DNA of 12,719 bases from an uncultured Lachnospiraceae bacterium (GTDB lineage: Bacteria; Bacillota; Clostridia; Lachnospirales; Lachnospiraceae), in the NCBI GenBank assembly GCA_934359535.1, contig CAKRLN010000044.1:1-12719 (forward strand), written 5' to 3'. Positions 1 to 6,414 of this stretch are shown piece after piece (position 1 is the first letter of the stretch; the number at the start of each line of letters is the position of its first letter). The notes under the pieces are model-generated. The model was not told where the DNA came from. It saw only the letters and a program-made list of their open reading frames with translations, and ran no database searches. The position numbers and the translations under genes were made by a program.

Positions 1-137
1 CTCTAGAGCGGACTGCTGCAACTAGGCAGCGTATGCTAAATTATCTTCAGCGTTTAATTTTAATTTGGCCATTTTACGCATTACCATACGACTCGCTTCT
101 CCAGCTTCATGATCCCCGTCGAAACCTTTACTAGCCC
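1..137 (-). ncRNA. ssrA: tmRNA (ssrA), 5' part, cut by the window edge
   Basis: tmRNA acts as tRNA-Ala and mRNA in trans-translation: it frees ribosomes stalled on broken mRNAs and adds a degradation tag. Read on the minus strand, the RNA begins around position 137 with GGGCTAG, the likely 5' half of the acceptor stem. The hallmark TTTCGACGGGGATCATGAAG follows, then a tag reading frame ending in TAG at 22-24. The remaining bases enter the pseudoknot region. The 3' tRNA-like half (T arm, CCA end) lies outside the window. smpB, its protein partner, lies immediately upstream on the same strand and its stop codon overlaps the tmRNA 5' end, so the two are probably co-transcribed and the tmRNA 5' end made by RNase P. 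The exact 5' end is inferred by aligning the conserved block with the E. coli molecule. Confidence 0.93.
22..69 (-). other. tmRNA proteolysis-tag reading frame
   Basis: From GCC at 69-67 the frame reads AKLKLNAEDNLAYAA and stops at TAG (24-22). The hydrophobic NLAYAA end is typical of SsrA tags, which end in -AA and are recognised by ClpXP-type proteases. The resume codon is inferred: GCC gives a 15-residue encoded tag, to which the alanine carried by tmRNA itself is added in front. A start one or two codons later cannot be excluded. The stop and the C-terminal residues are certain from the sequence. Confidence 0.85.
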
Positions 138-598
138 AAATTACGTACTTTGAAGTCCCGTTCTGCCTCGCGTCTTTGATCCTTCTTGGCAATGTCCTGA
201 CGTTTATCGTAGAGCTTCTTACCTTTTGCCAGTGCGATCTGCACTTTCACAAGGCTGCCCTTAAAATAAACCTCGACTGGGACAAGTGTATACCCTTTTT
301 GAGCAATCTGTCCCATAAGCTTGTGGATCTCCCGCTTATGCAAAAGGAGCTTCTTCGGACGGAGCGGATCTTTGTTGAAAATGTTCCCTTTCTCATATGG
401 ACTGATATGCATGCCATATAAGATAACCTCACCATCCTCGATATGGATGAAGGATTCTTTGATGCTGCATTTGCCCATGCGCAGGGATTTCACTTCTGTT
501 CCATGAAGGCTGATGCCTGCTTCGAAGGTTTCTTCGAGGAAATAATCATGGCGGGCTTTTTTATTGTTTGCAATTAACTTTCTGGTCTCTTTCGCCAT
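131..598 (-). CDS. smpB: SsrA-binding protein SmpB
   Basis: SmpB binds the tRNA-like domain of tmRNA, brings it to stalled ribosomes and occupies the empty decoding site. The protein starts [20 protein letters not shown] and holds the family blocks GTEVKSLR (about 33-40), SPYEKGN (66-72) and [10 protein letters not shown] (125-134), followed by the usual basic tail that enters the mRNA channel. Length is 155 residues, normal for the family. An ATG three codons upstream (605-607) directly abuts the Shine-Dalgarno AAGGGAGG (608-615). The ATG at 596-598 has a 9-base spacing and gives the usual MAKE start, so I chose it. Its stop TAG (131-133) lies inside the predicted tmRNA 5' end. rnr is upstream on the same strand with a 192-base gap that holds a possible promoter. 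Confidence 0.97.
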   Translation of the reverse strand: MAKETRKLIANNKKARHDYFLEETFEAGISLHGTEVKSLRMGKCSIKESFIHIEDGEVILYGMHISPYEKGNIFNKDPLRPKKLLLHKREIHKLMGQIAQKGYTLVPVEVYFKGSLVKVQIALAKGKKLYDKRQDIAKKDQRREAERDFKVRNLG

Positions 599-607
599 AA
601 CCGGCAT

Positions 608-615
608 CCTCCCTT
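608..615 (-). promoter_or_regulatory. smpB ribosome binding site that decides the start
   Basis: AAGGGAGG on the minus strand lies 9 bases before the ATG at 598 and 0 bases before the ATG at 607. Only the downstream ATG has workable spacing. Confidence 0.75.
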
Positions 616-639
616 CTGCTTCGCCTCTTCACTCTTATG

Positions 640-665
640 CACCCAGACGATTCAATGCCTGGGTG
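640..665 (-). other. hairpin in the smpB leader
   Basis: A 7-bp inverted repeat, CACCCAG / CTGGGTG, is separated by 12 bases and sits 42 bases before the smpB start. There is no T-run on either side, so it is not an intrinsic terminator on either strand. It could be an mRNA-stabilising or regulatory hairpin in the smpB leader, or chance. Confidence 0.4.
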
Positions 666-696
666 TTATAGAAGCAATTGTCCGCGTCCATCTTAT

Positions 697-725
697 AGAA
701 TATATGATTTCATGCAAAAATGCAA
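697..725 (-). promoter_or_regulatory. possible smpB-ssrA promoter
   Basis: On the minus strand, TTGCAT (720-725) and TATTCT (697-702) are separated by exactly 17 bases in AT-rich DNA between rnr and smpB. Each box matches the sigma-A consensus at 4 of 6 positions. I see no terminator after rnr, so this would supplement read-through from rnr. Confidence 0.35.
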
Positions 726-790
726 CCATCCGTTCGTGAATTTTTTATAAAATATGATGATACAAAGGTCACAACGGAGTCATAGGTGTA

Positions 791-2932
791 TTAACCTGCA
801 TCATCCGATAGCGCAAAATCAACCGTCCGCATCAGCTTATCGCAGGCTTCTACGGTTACCGTTACCTTCTGTCCAAGCTTATAGCGTTTACCGGTTACCT
901 CACCACAAAGCTCATAGGTGTCCTCATAATACTGGTAAAAATCATCGGTCAATGAGGTTACACGCACCAGTCCTTCCACGGTATTTGGAAGCTCCACAAA
1001 AAAGCCCCATTCTGTCACGCCGGAGATCACCCCTTCAAAGCTCTCGCCGATATACTGTTCCATATATTCCACCTTTTTCAGCTTCACAGTCTCCCGCTCC
1101 GCCTCATCCGCACGGCGCTCCATCTCGCTGGAATGCTTTGCGACCTCCGGAAGAAGCTTCTCGTAATGCTCAATCCGTTTGTCATTCATACGTCCCCTCA
1201 AGGTCTCTTTTATGATCCTGTGGATCTGCAGATCCGGATAACGGCGGATCGGAGAAGTAAAATGACAGTAATAATTTGTCGCGAGTCCGAAATGTCCGGT
1301 ATTTAAGGTCGTGTATTTTGCCTGCTTCATCGACCGCAGCGTAAGCCTGCTGATTAACGGCTCCTCGGCTGTTCCATCCACCTTCATCAAAAGCTTCTGT
1401 AACTCTTTTGGATGGATTTCATCCTGTCCGATGTGAATCGTATAGCCAAAATTATTGATAAATGCAGACAGCTTATGGATCTTCTCAGAATCCGGATTAT
1501 CATGCGTACGGTATACGAATGGAATCTCCTGCCAGAAGAAATCCTGTGCAACCGTCTCATTGGCGATCAACATAAAATCCTCTATGATCTTTGTTGCCAC
1601 ATTCCGGTCATACGGCTTAATGTCGATCGGCTTTCCAGCCTCATTTAAGATCACCTTGGTCTCCGGAAAATCAAAATCAATCGATCCGCGCTTCATGCGC
1701 TTTTTCCTTAAAATGGATGCAAGCTCCTGCATTTTTAAAAACATCGGGACAAGCGGCTCATACTCTTTTATAAGCAAAGCATCCTGCTCCTCTAAAATCT
1801 TTTTGACCGCAGTGTAGCTCATGCGGCGGTCAACACAAATGACCGTTTCTGCAATCCTATGGTCAATGACCTCACCCTTTGGATTGATCGTCATGATACA
1901 GCTTAATGCCAGACGGTTCTCTCCTGCATTCAGCGAACAGATTCCATTGGAAAGCCTGTGCGGAAGCATCGGAATCACACGGTCAACAAGATAAACCGAG
2001 GTTCCACGCTTTAACGCTTCCACATCGAGCGCACTGTGCTCCTGCACATAGTTTGACACATCCGCAATGTGCACGCCAAGCTTATAGTTTTCCCCTTCCA
2101 TCGTAAGGGATACTGCATCGTCAAGATCCTTGGCATCCTCACCATCAATTGTTACCATCTGCCAGTCCCGAAGATCCATCCGGCCTGCCATATCTGCCTC
2201 TGAAACCTCATTCGATACACGCTCGGCCTGATTCATGATCTTCTCAGAAAATTCAACTGGCAGATCATAGGCCCGCACAATTGATAAAATATCCGTTCCC
2301 GGATCATTGATATGACCCAGGATCTCAACAACCTTTCCCTCCGGGTTCTTCTCCTTTGTGCCATAGTTTGTGATTTCTACCACAACCTTATGTCCTGCCA
2401 CTGCACCCTTCGAGCGCTCTGACGGAATAAAAATATCCTTGCCAAATTTCGGATTATCCGGCACGGCAAAACCAAAATTTTTGCTTGCCTCATAGGTACA
2501 TACCACATGGTTCATACCGCGCTCTAATACTTTGACAACAGCACCTTCTTTGCGCCGTCCGGTTGTCTTCGGGGCAACTGTAAGCTGCACCCGGTCCATA
2601 TGCATCGCTCCATGTACCTTGTCCGACGGAATAAAAATATCCTCGTCTTCCCCTTCGACTGTCACAAAGCCAAAGCCCTTCGGATGCGCAGTAAACGTTC
2701 CCTCCACGGTCTTTGCCTCTGCCTTTGTATATTTTCCCCGCTTGGAGAGCGCAATCTTTCCATCCGCAACAAGTTCATCCAGCACCTCTGCAAGCTCCTC
2801 GCGCTCGGTCTTTTTCACACCAAGTACAATGGCGATCTCTTTGATCTTCATCGGCACATACATCTCATCGCAGATGAAGCTGTAAAGCATCTTTTTTCTC
2901 TGTTCTAATAATTCCTCTTTCTTGTTCTTCAT
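791..2932 (-). CDS. rnr: ribonuclease R (RNase R, RNB-family 3'-5' exoribonuclease)
   Basis: RNase R degrades structured RNA from the 3' end and, with tmRNA-SmpB, removes the defective mRNA freed by trans-translation. Domains in order: N-terminal winged-helix-like region (about 1-65); two cold-shock domains (about 73-125, with KGFGFV at 85-90, and 135-205, with NFGFAVP at 152-158); the RNB catalytic domain from about 245; and a C-terminal S1 domain (about 628-709, GVISGVTEWGFFVEL). The metal-binding catalytic motif DGEDAKDLDDA is intact, with D263, D269, D271 and D272, and the TSPIRRYPDL block is present. At 713 residues it lacks the long lysine-rich tail of the E. coli enzyme. The SD AAGGGG lies 5 bases before the ATG. 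The gene lies between secG and smpB, the usual clostridial order. Confidence 0.97.
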   Translation of the reverse strand: MKNKKEELLEQRKKMLYSFICDEMYVPMKIKEIAIVLGVKKTEREELAEVLDELVADGKIALSKRGKYTKAEAKTVEGTFTAHPKGFGFVTVEGEDEDIFIPSDKVHGAMHMDRVQLTVAPKTTGRRKEGAVVKVLERGMNHVVCTYEASKNFGFAVPDNPKFGKDIFIPSERSKGAVAGHKVVVEITNYGTKEKNPEGKVVEILGHINDPGTDILSIVRAYDLPVEFSEKIMNQAERVSNEVSEADMAGRMDLRDWQMVTIDGEDAKDLDDAVSLTMEGENYKLGVHIADVSNYVQEHSALDVEALKRGTSVYLVDRVIPMLPHRLSNGICSLNAGENRLALSCIMTINPKGEVIDHRIAETVICVDRRMSYTAVKKILEEQDALLIKEYEPLVPMFLKMQELASILRKKRMKRGSIDFDFPETKVILNEAGKPIDIKPYDRNVATKIIEDFMLIANETVAQDFFWQEIPFVYRTHDNPDSEKIHKLSAFINNFGYTIHIGQDEIHPKELQKLLMKVDGTAEEPLISRLTLRSMKQAKYTTLNTGHFGLATNYYCHFTSPIRRYPDLQIHRIIKETLRGRMNDKRIEHYEKLLPEVAKHSSEMERRADEAERETVKLKKVEYMEQYIGESFEGVISGVTEWGFFVELPNTVEGLVRVTSLTDDFYQYYEDTYELCGEVTGKRYKLGQKVTVTVEACDKLMRTVDFALSDDAG

Positions 2933-3032
2933 ATGTTCCCCTTCGTGATGTGAATGCGCTGCTGTCTACACTTACCGTATCAGCAGCAACGTGAATGCTG
3001 CTACTTTGACTGGCGAATGAGCGATCATAAAG

Positions 3033-3062
3033 AAAAAAGACTGTCGCATCGAAACGACAGCC
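3033..3062 (-). terminator. intrinsic terminator downstream of secG
   Basis: The minus-strand RNA forms GGCTGTCG / CGACAGTC, 8 bp including one G-T wobble, with an 8-base loop (3047-3054) followed by a run of six T (3038-3033). It would end the secG transcript about 180 bases after the secG stop codon, or attenuate read-through into rnr. Confidence 0.8.
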
Positions 3063-3166
3063 TCTCTTCTGCAAAATTGCAGTCCACCCGCGCCATTCGC
3101 AAAACGCACGGTACGTGCTTTTCCGCTGCTGCGCAGCTCTTTTTGCTCATAAAAAGGCGCTCCCTT

Positions 3167-3226
3167 CGTCAAACCATAGAAGCCAGCCTTCTTATGCAAG
3201 CATAAAGGCTGCTTCTATGATTGACG
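3167..3226. repeat. long imperfect inverted repeat (60-base hairpin) after secG
   Basis: The paired blocks are CGTCAA (3167-3172) with TTGACG (3221-3226), CATAGAAGC (3175-3183) with GCTTCTATG (3211-3219), AGCCTT (3185-3190) with AAGGCT (3205-3210) and TATG (3193-3196) with CATA (3201-3204), around a CAAG loop. That makes 25 base pairs with only 1-2-base interruptions. It begins 13 bases past the secG stop codon and has no T-run, so it is not a standard terminator. It could protect the 3' end of the secG message or be part of a dispersed repeat. Confidence 0.7.
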
Positions 3227-3239
3227 AGTGAACTGTAAT

Positions 3240-3479
3240 CTACCAGATTCCTAAATCCAATACTGCAGCAATTACAAGGAAAAGAATCACTCCTGCCCTG
3301 GTAAGCTTCACCAGCATACCTTCCATGGAACGGCCTTTATTCTTACCCCAGTAAGTATCTGCTGCACCGCTGATTGCACCAAGTCCTGCGGACTTGCCTT
3401 CCTGCATTAAGATCACAACTGTAATTGCAATACTCAGTATAATAAAAATGACTGTTAAAACCGTATGTAAGATACTCAC
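3240..3479 (-). CDS. secG: protein-export membrane protein SecG
   Basis: SecG is the small third subunit of the SecYEG translocon and aids SecA-driven protein export at the cytoplasmic membrane. The 79-residue protein has two hydrophobic helices (about 5-25 and 61-77) around a glycine-rich cytoplasmic loop. The loop carries the family signature as LMQEGKSAGLGAISGAADTY (24-43), then a short WGKNKGRS stretch. The start is GTG (3477-3479), set by a perfect AGGAGG (3488-3493) 8 bases upstream. Its own promoter lies in the 76-base gap after eno, so it can be transcribed apart from eno. The eno-secG-rnr-smpB order is common in clostridia. Confidence 0.95.
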   Translation of the reverse strand: MSILHTVLTVIFIILSIAITVVILMQEGKSAGLGAISGAADTYWGKNKGRSMEGMLVKLTRAGVILFLVIAAVLDLGIW

Positions 3480-3519
3480 GATCTACACCTCCTGCTTTCT
3501 GACACTCGTAACTTATCAA

Positions 3520-3548
3520 AGTATAGCATAAGATATCTTACATTTCAA
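3520..3548 (-). promoter_or_regulatory. secG promoter with a palindrome in the spacer
   Basis: TTGAAA (3543-3548) and TATACT (3520-3525) are separated by 17 bases. Each box matches the sigma-A consensus at 5 of 6 positions. The spacer contains a perfect 12-base palindrome, TAAGATATCTTA (3529-3540), which could be an operator. The -35 box begins 7 bases after the eno stop codon. Confidence 0.7.
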
Positions 3549-3555
3549 CTATAAT

Positions 3556-4824
3556 TTACAGCTTCAGGCTCTCCTCGATACGCAAAAGTTCATTGTATTT
3601 CGCTGTGCGCTCGCTCCTGCACGGTGCCCCGCTTTTGATATAGCCGGAATTCGTGGCAGCACAAAGATCTGCAATAAAGGTGCTTTCGGTCTCCCCGGAA
3701 CGGTGGGAAATCACAGACTGCCATCCCGCGCGCTGGCACAGCTCGATCGCATCCATTGCCTCAGTCAGCGTTCCAATCTGATTCAGCTTAATGAGCACCG
3801 CATTCGCTGCATCGAACTCGATACCACAGCGGATGCGCTTCGTATTGGTGACAAACAAATCATCTCCGACGAACATAACCTGGTTTCCGATCTGCTTTTT
3901 CATCGTCTGCCAGTCCTCCCACGCTTCTTCATCCAGACCATCCTCAATCGAAATCAGCGGATAGCGGTTAATCAGCTGCTCATAAAGTGCGATCATTTCA
4001 TCTGGAGAACGCACTGCCTCCTCACCAGGAAAAAGATAGACGTTTCTCTCTTTATCGTAAAGCTCGCTTGCCGCAGCATCCATCGCAAAGGCGATATCCT
4101 CTCCGGGCTTATAGCCAGTCTTTTCAACTGCCTTCGTCAGATAGTAAAATACTTCATCCGCAGTATGAAGCTCCGGGGCAAAGCCCCCCTCATCCCCGAC
4201 CGCGGTAAGCATGCCTTCCTCTTGAAGCAGAAGCTTTAAATAATGGTAGACCTCTGCTCCCATCCGGAGTGCATCCGAAAAGCTTTCTGCACTGACCGGA
4301 ACGATCATAAATTCCTGGAAATCAAGCGCATTTTTCGCATGCACACCGCCATTTACGACATTCATCATAGGACGAGGCAGCCGCTTCGCATTCGTTCCAC
4401 CAAGATACCGGAAAAGCGGAAGCTCTAATGCTTTTGCTGCACAGCTTGCACAGGCAAGCGATACCCCAAGAAGCGCATTTGCGCCGAGATTTCCTTTGTT
4501 ATCCGTTCCATCCAGTTCCACAAGCCTTCTGTCAATGTCTGTCTGTCCTAACACATTCATGCCAAGAAGCTCATCTTTTATCCTGCCATTCACATGCTCT
4601 GCGACCTTTTTTACGCCAAGGCCGAAGTAGCGTACCTCGCCATCGCGAAGCTCCACTGCCTCAAACTGCCCGGTGCTTGCACCGGAGGGTACGGATTCTG
4701 TCGCACTTATTTTCCGTCCGGTTGTACCAAGCTCTGCCGTAACCGTTGTCTCAATCGTTGGATTTCCCCTTGAATCCAGAATTTCTCTTCCGTGTACATC
4801 AATAATTTTTATTTCTGCTGACAT
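3556..4824 (-). CDS. eno: enolase (phosphopyruvate hydratase)
   Basis: Enolase converts 2-phosphoglycerate to phosphoenolpyruvate in the cytoplasm and needs Mg2+. The 422-residue protein (usual length about 430) has the mobile loop SVPSGAST (44-51), the proton-shuttle acid E212 in GDEGGFAP, Mg2+ ligands D249, E294 (SIEDG) and D321 (VGDD), the catalytic base K346 in LIKLNQIGT, and SHRSGET (373-379). All key residues are present, so it should be active. Several otherwise stable stretches are unusual, for example [25 protein letters not shown] and [13 protein letters not shown], which suggests a divergent clade or a second paralogue. The ATG follows GGGAGG by 7 bases. That site is the 3' arm of the hairpin separating eno from purB. 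The next glycolytic enzyme upstream, gpmI, is more than 4 kb away across purine genes. Confidence 0.97.
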   Translation of the reverse strand: MSAEIKIIDVHGREILDSRGNPTIETTVTAELGTTGRKISATESVPSGASTGQFEAVELRDGEVRYFGLGVKKVAEHVNGRIKDELLGMNVLGQTDIDRRLVELDGTDNKGNLGANALLGVSLACASCAAKALELPLFRYLGGTNAKRLPRPMMNVVNGGVHAKNALDFQEFMIVPVSAESFSDALRMGAEVYHYLKLLLQEEGMLTAVGDEGGFAPELHTADEVFYYLTKAVEKTGYKPGEDIAFAMDAAASELYDKERNVYLFPGEEAVRSPDEMIALYEQLINRYPLISIEDGLDEEAWEDWQTMKKQIGNQVMFVGDDLFVTNTKRIRCGIEFDAANAVLIKLNQIGTLTEAMDAIELCQRAGWQSVISHRSGETESTFIADLCAATNSGYIKSGAPCRSERTAKYNELLRIEESLKL

Positions 4825-4898
4825 AAAAAAGCCTCCCTGTTTTCAAAAACGTTTGTATCAGAAATACTCCGTTTTAGTGTAACCAGAGAGGCTTTTTT
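4825..4898 (-). terminator. nested terminator-like hairpin overlapping the eno ribosome binding site
   Basis: On the minus strand AAAAAAGCCTCTCTG (4898-4884) pairs with CAGGGAGGCTTTTTT (4839-4825): 15 pairs with one G-U, ending in six T directly before the eno ATG. Inside the loop, AAAACG / CGTTTT (4875-4870 with 4851-4846) and GTAT / ATAC (4867-4864 with 4858-4855) can also pair, giving a nested fold. The outer stem looks like an intrinsic terminator for purC-purF-purB. Its 3' arm contains GGGAGG (4837-4832), the only good SD for eno. The wobble would be a C-A mismatch on the plus strand, so the minus-strand RNA is the better fold. The 44-base loop is long for a terminator. Confidence 0.75.
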
Positions 4899-4907
4899 TA
4901 TTCGGTT

Positions 4908-6359
4908 TTATACATTAATCTCCGCTTTCACACCGAGCTCCTCTTTATGGGCATCCAGTACCGGTCTTACGACATCGCGTAAGAACACTTCTACCTGACG
5001 CGGTGCGCGTCCGACATATCTCGATGGCTCAAGGGCTGCCTGAAGCTCCTCTTTGGTCAGTCCAAAGGAAGGATCTGCTGCAATCAGGTCGATCAGGTTG
5101 TTTTCTCCACCCTCTACCTTGACATTCTTTCCTGCTTCCATCGAAAGCTGACGGATCTTCTCATGCAGCTCCTGACGGTTTCCACCGCGTTTTACTGCAT
5201 CCATCATAATATTCTCGGTCGCCATAAATGGAATCTCGCTCATAAAATGCTTCTCGATTACCTTTGGATATACCACAAGTCCATCGACAACATTTAAGCA
5301 AAGATCGAGGATTCCGTCGATTGCAAGAAAGCCCTCCGGAACAGAAAGACGCTTGTTCGCTGAATCATCAAGTGTCCGCTCAAACCACTGTGTTGCAGAT
5401 GTAATCGCCGGATTTAAGGCATCTACCATCACATATCTTGAAAGCGATGCAATACGCTCACTGCGCATCGGGTTTCTCTTATATGCCATTGCGGAAGATC
5501 CAATCTGATTTTTTTCAAATGGCTCCTCTACTTCCTTCAGATGCTGTAACAGGCGGATATCATTCGACATCTTATGTGCAGAAGCTGCAATTCCTGCAAG
5601 GACATTTAATACACGGGTGTCGACTTTTCTGGAATAGGTCTGTCCGGAAACCGGATAGCATGCTGAAAATCCCATTTTCTCAGCGATCATCGGATCAATT
5701 CGGTCAATGGTCTCCTGATCCCCGTCAAACAGCTCAAGGAAGCTTGCCTGTGTTCCAGTCGTACCCTTCGATCCAAGAAGCTTTAAGGACTTCTGGACAT
5801 ACTCCAAATCCTCAAGATCCATTAAAAATTCCTGTGTCCAGAGCGTTGCGCGTTTTCCAACGGTTGTCGGCTGTGCCGGCTGGAAATGCGTAAATGCAAG
5901 TGTTGGAAGCTCCTTATATTTCTCTGCAAAACTGGAAAGCTCACTGATTACGCTGACTAATTTCTTATGAACAAGCTTAAGTGCCTCATTCATGACAATG
6001 ATATCGGTATTATCGCCGACATAGCAGGAGGTTGCTCCAAGGTGGATAATTCCAGCTGCCTTCGGACACTGCCTGCCGTATGCGTAAACATGGCTCATAA
6101 CATCATGACGTACAAGCTTCTCACGTTCCTTTGCAACATCGTAGTTGATATCATTTACGTGTGCCTTTAACTCGTCAATCTGTTCCTGTGTGATAACTGG
6201 CTTTCCGTCTTCACTTAAGCCAAGTTCCATCTCCGTCTCAGCGAGTGCAATCCATAATTTTCTCCAGGTTGTGAATTTCATATCCTGGGAAAAAATGTAT
6301 TGCATTTCCTTACTCGCATAACGTTCGGATAACGGGCTTGTGTATCTATCTGTACTCAT
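4908..6359 (-). CDS. purB: adenylosuccinate lyase
   Basis: PurB acts twice in purine synthesis: it splits SAICAR to AICAR plus fumarate (the step after PurC), and adenylosuccinate to AMP plus fumarate. The 483-residue protein belongs to the fumarase/aspartase superfamily. Visible active-site features are RHDVMSHV (84-91), GATSCYVGDN (108-117), the catalytic His H158 in THFQPAQPTT, and the flexible signature loop GSSAMAYKRNP (287-297) with the catalytic serine at 288/289. It is about 50 residues longer than the B. subtilis type (about 430) and closely resembles animal ADSL (484 residues), sharing blocks such as CPKAAGIIHLGATSCYVGDN and WFERTLDDSAN. The SD AGGAGA lies 8 bases before the ATG. 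It is the last gene of purC-purF-purB, 55 bases after purF, and ends just before the hairpin at 4825-4898. Confidence 0.97.
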   Translation of the reverse strand: MSTDRYTSPLSERYASKEMQYIFSQDMKFTTWRKLWIALAETEMELGLSEDGKPVITQEQIDELKAHVNDINYDVAKEREKLVRHDVMSHVYAYGRQCPKAAGIIHLGATSCYVGDNTDIIVMNEALKLVHKKLVSVISELSSFAEKYKELPTLAFTHFQPAQPTTVGKRATLWTQEFLMDLEDLEYVQKSLKLLGSKGTTGTQASFLELFDGDQETIDRIDPMIAEKMGFSACYPVSGQTYSRKVDTRVLNVLAGIAASAHKMSNDIRLLQHLKEVEEPFEKNQIGSSAMAYKRNPMRSERIASLSRYVMVDALNPAITSATQWFERTLDDSANKRLSVPEGFLAIDGILDLCLNVVDGLVVYPKVIEKHFMSEIPFMATENIMMDAVKRGGNRQELHEKIRQLSMEAGKNVKVEGGENNLIDLIAADPSFGLTKEELQAALEPSRYVGRAPRQVEVFLRDVVRPVLDAHKEELGVKAEINV

Positions 6360-6414
6360 ATTGATTTTCTCCTATTCTCTCTCATAAGAATTCATGGTGT
6401 TTCACAGACTCTTT

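Larger units (their letters stand above)
2933..3239 (-). other. gene-free, hairpin-rich stretch between secG and rnr
   Basis: These 307 bases hold no protein I believe in. Inverted repeats seen: a 60-base hairpin (3167-3226); AAAA-GCACG / CGTGC-TTTT with a 3-base loop and one bulge (3101-3122); CTGCAA / TTGCAG (3069-3082); the terminator (3033-3062); AGCAGC / GCTGCT (2982-3002); and a longer-range pair GCGAATG (3013-3019) / CATTCGC (3094-3100) enclosing the terminator. GTGAATGC occurs twice (2950-2957 and 2991-2998). A 75-codon minus-strand frame (2972-3199) runs through the hairpins and terminator and has no ribosome binding site I recognise. I see no clear promoter for rnr between the terminator and its start. 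Confidence 0.6.

Noticed and set aside
640..665. Reading the smpB leader hairpin as a terminator of rnr
   Set aside because: There is no T-run after the stem on either strand, and the 12-base loop makes it weak.
754..1215. A 153-codon plus-strand frame antisense to the end of rnr
   Set aside because: It is a shadow of the rnr coding sequence, rich in His/Pro/Ser/Arg, with no family motif and no credible ribosome binding site.
2972..3199. A 75-codon minus-strand reading frame between secG and rnr
   Set aside because: It runs through several hairpins and an intrinsic terminator, lacks a ribosome binding site, and two other open frames overlap it. The openness is better explained by repeat composition.
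3703..4239. A 178-codon plus-strand frame antisense to eno
   Set aside because: It lies wholly opposite a catalytically intact enolase. Its composition is that of an antisense shadow and no domain is recognisable.
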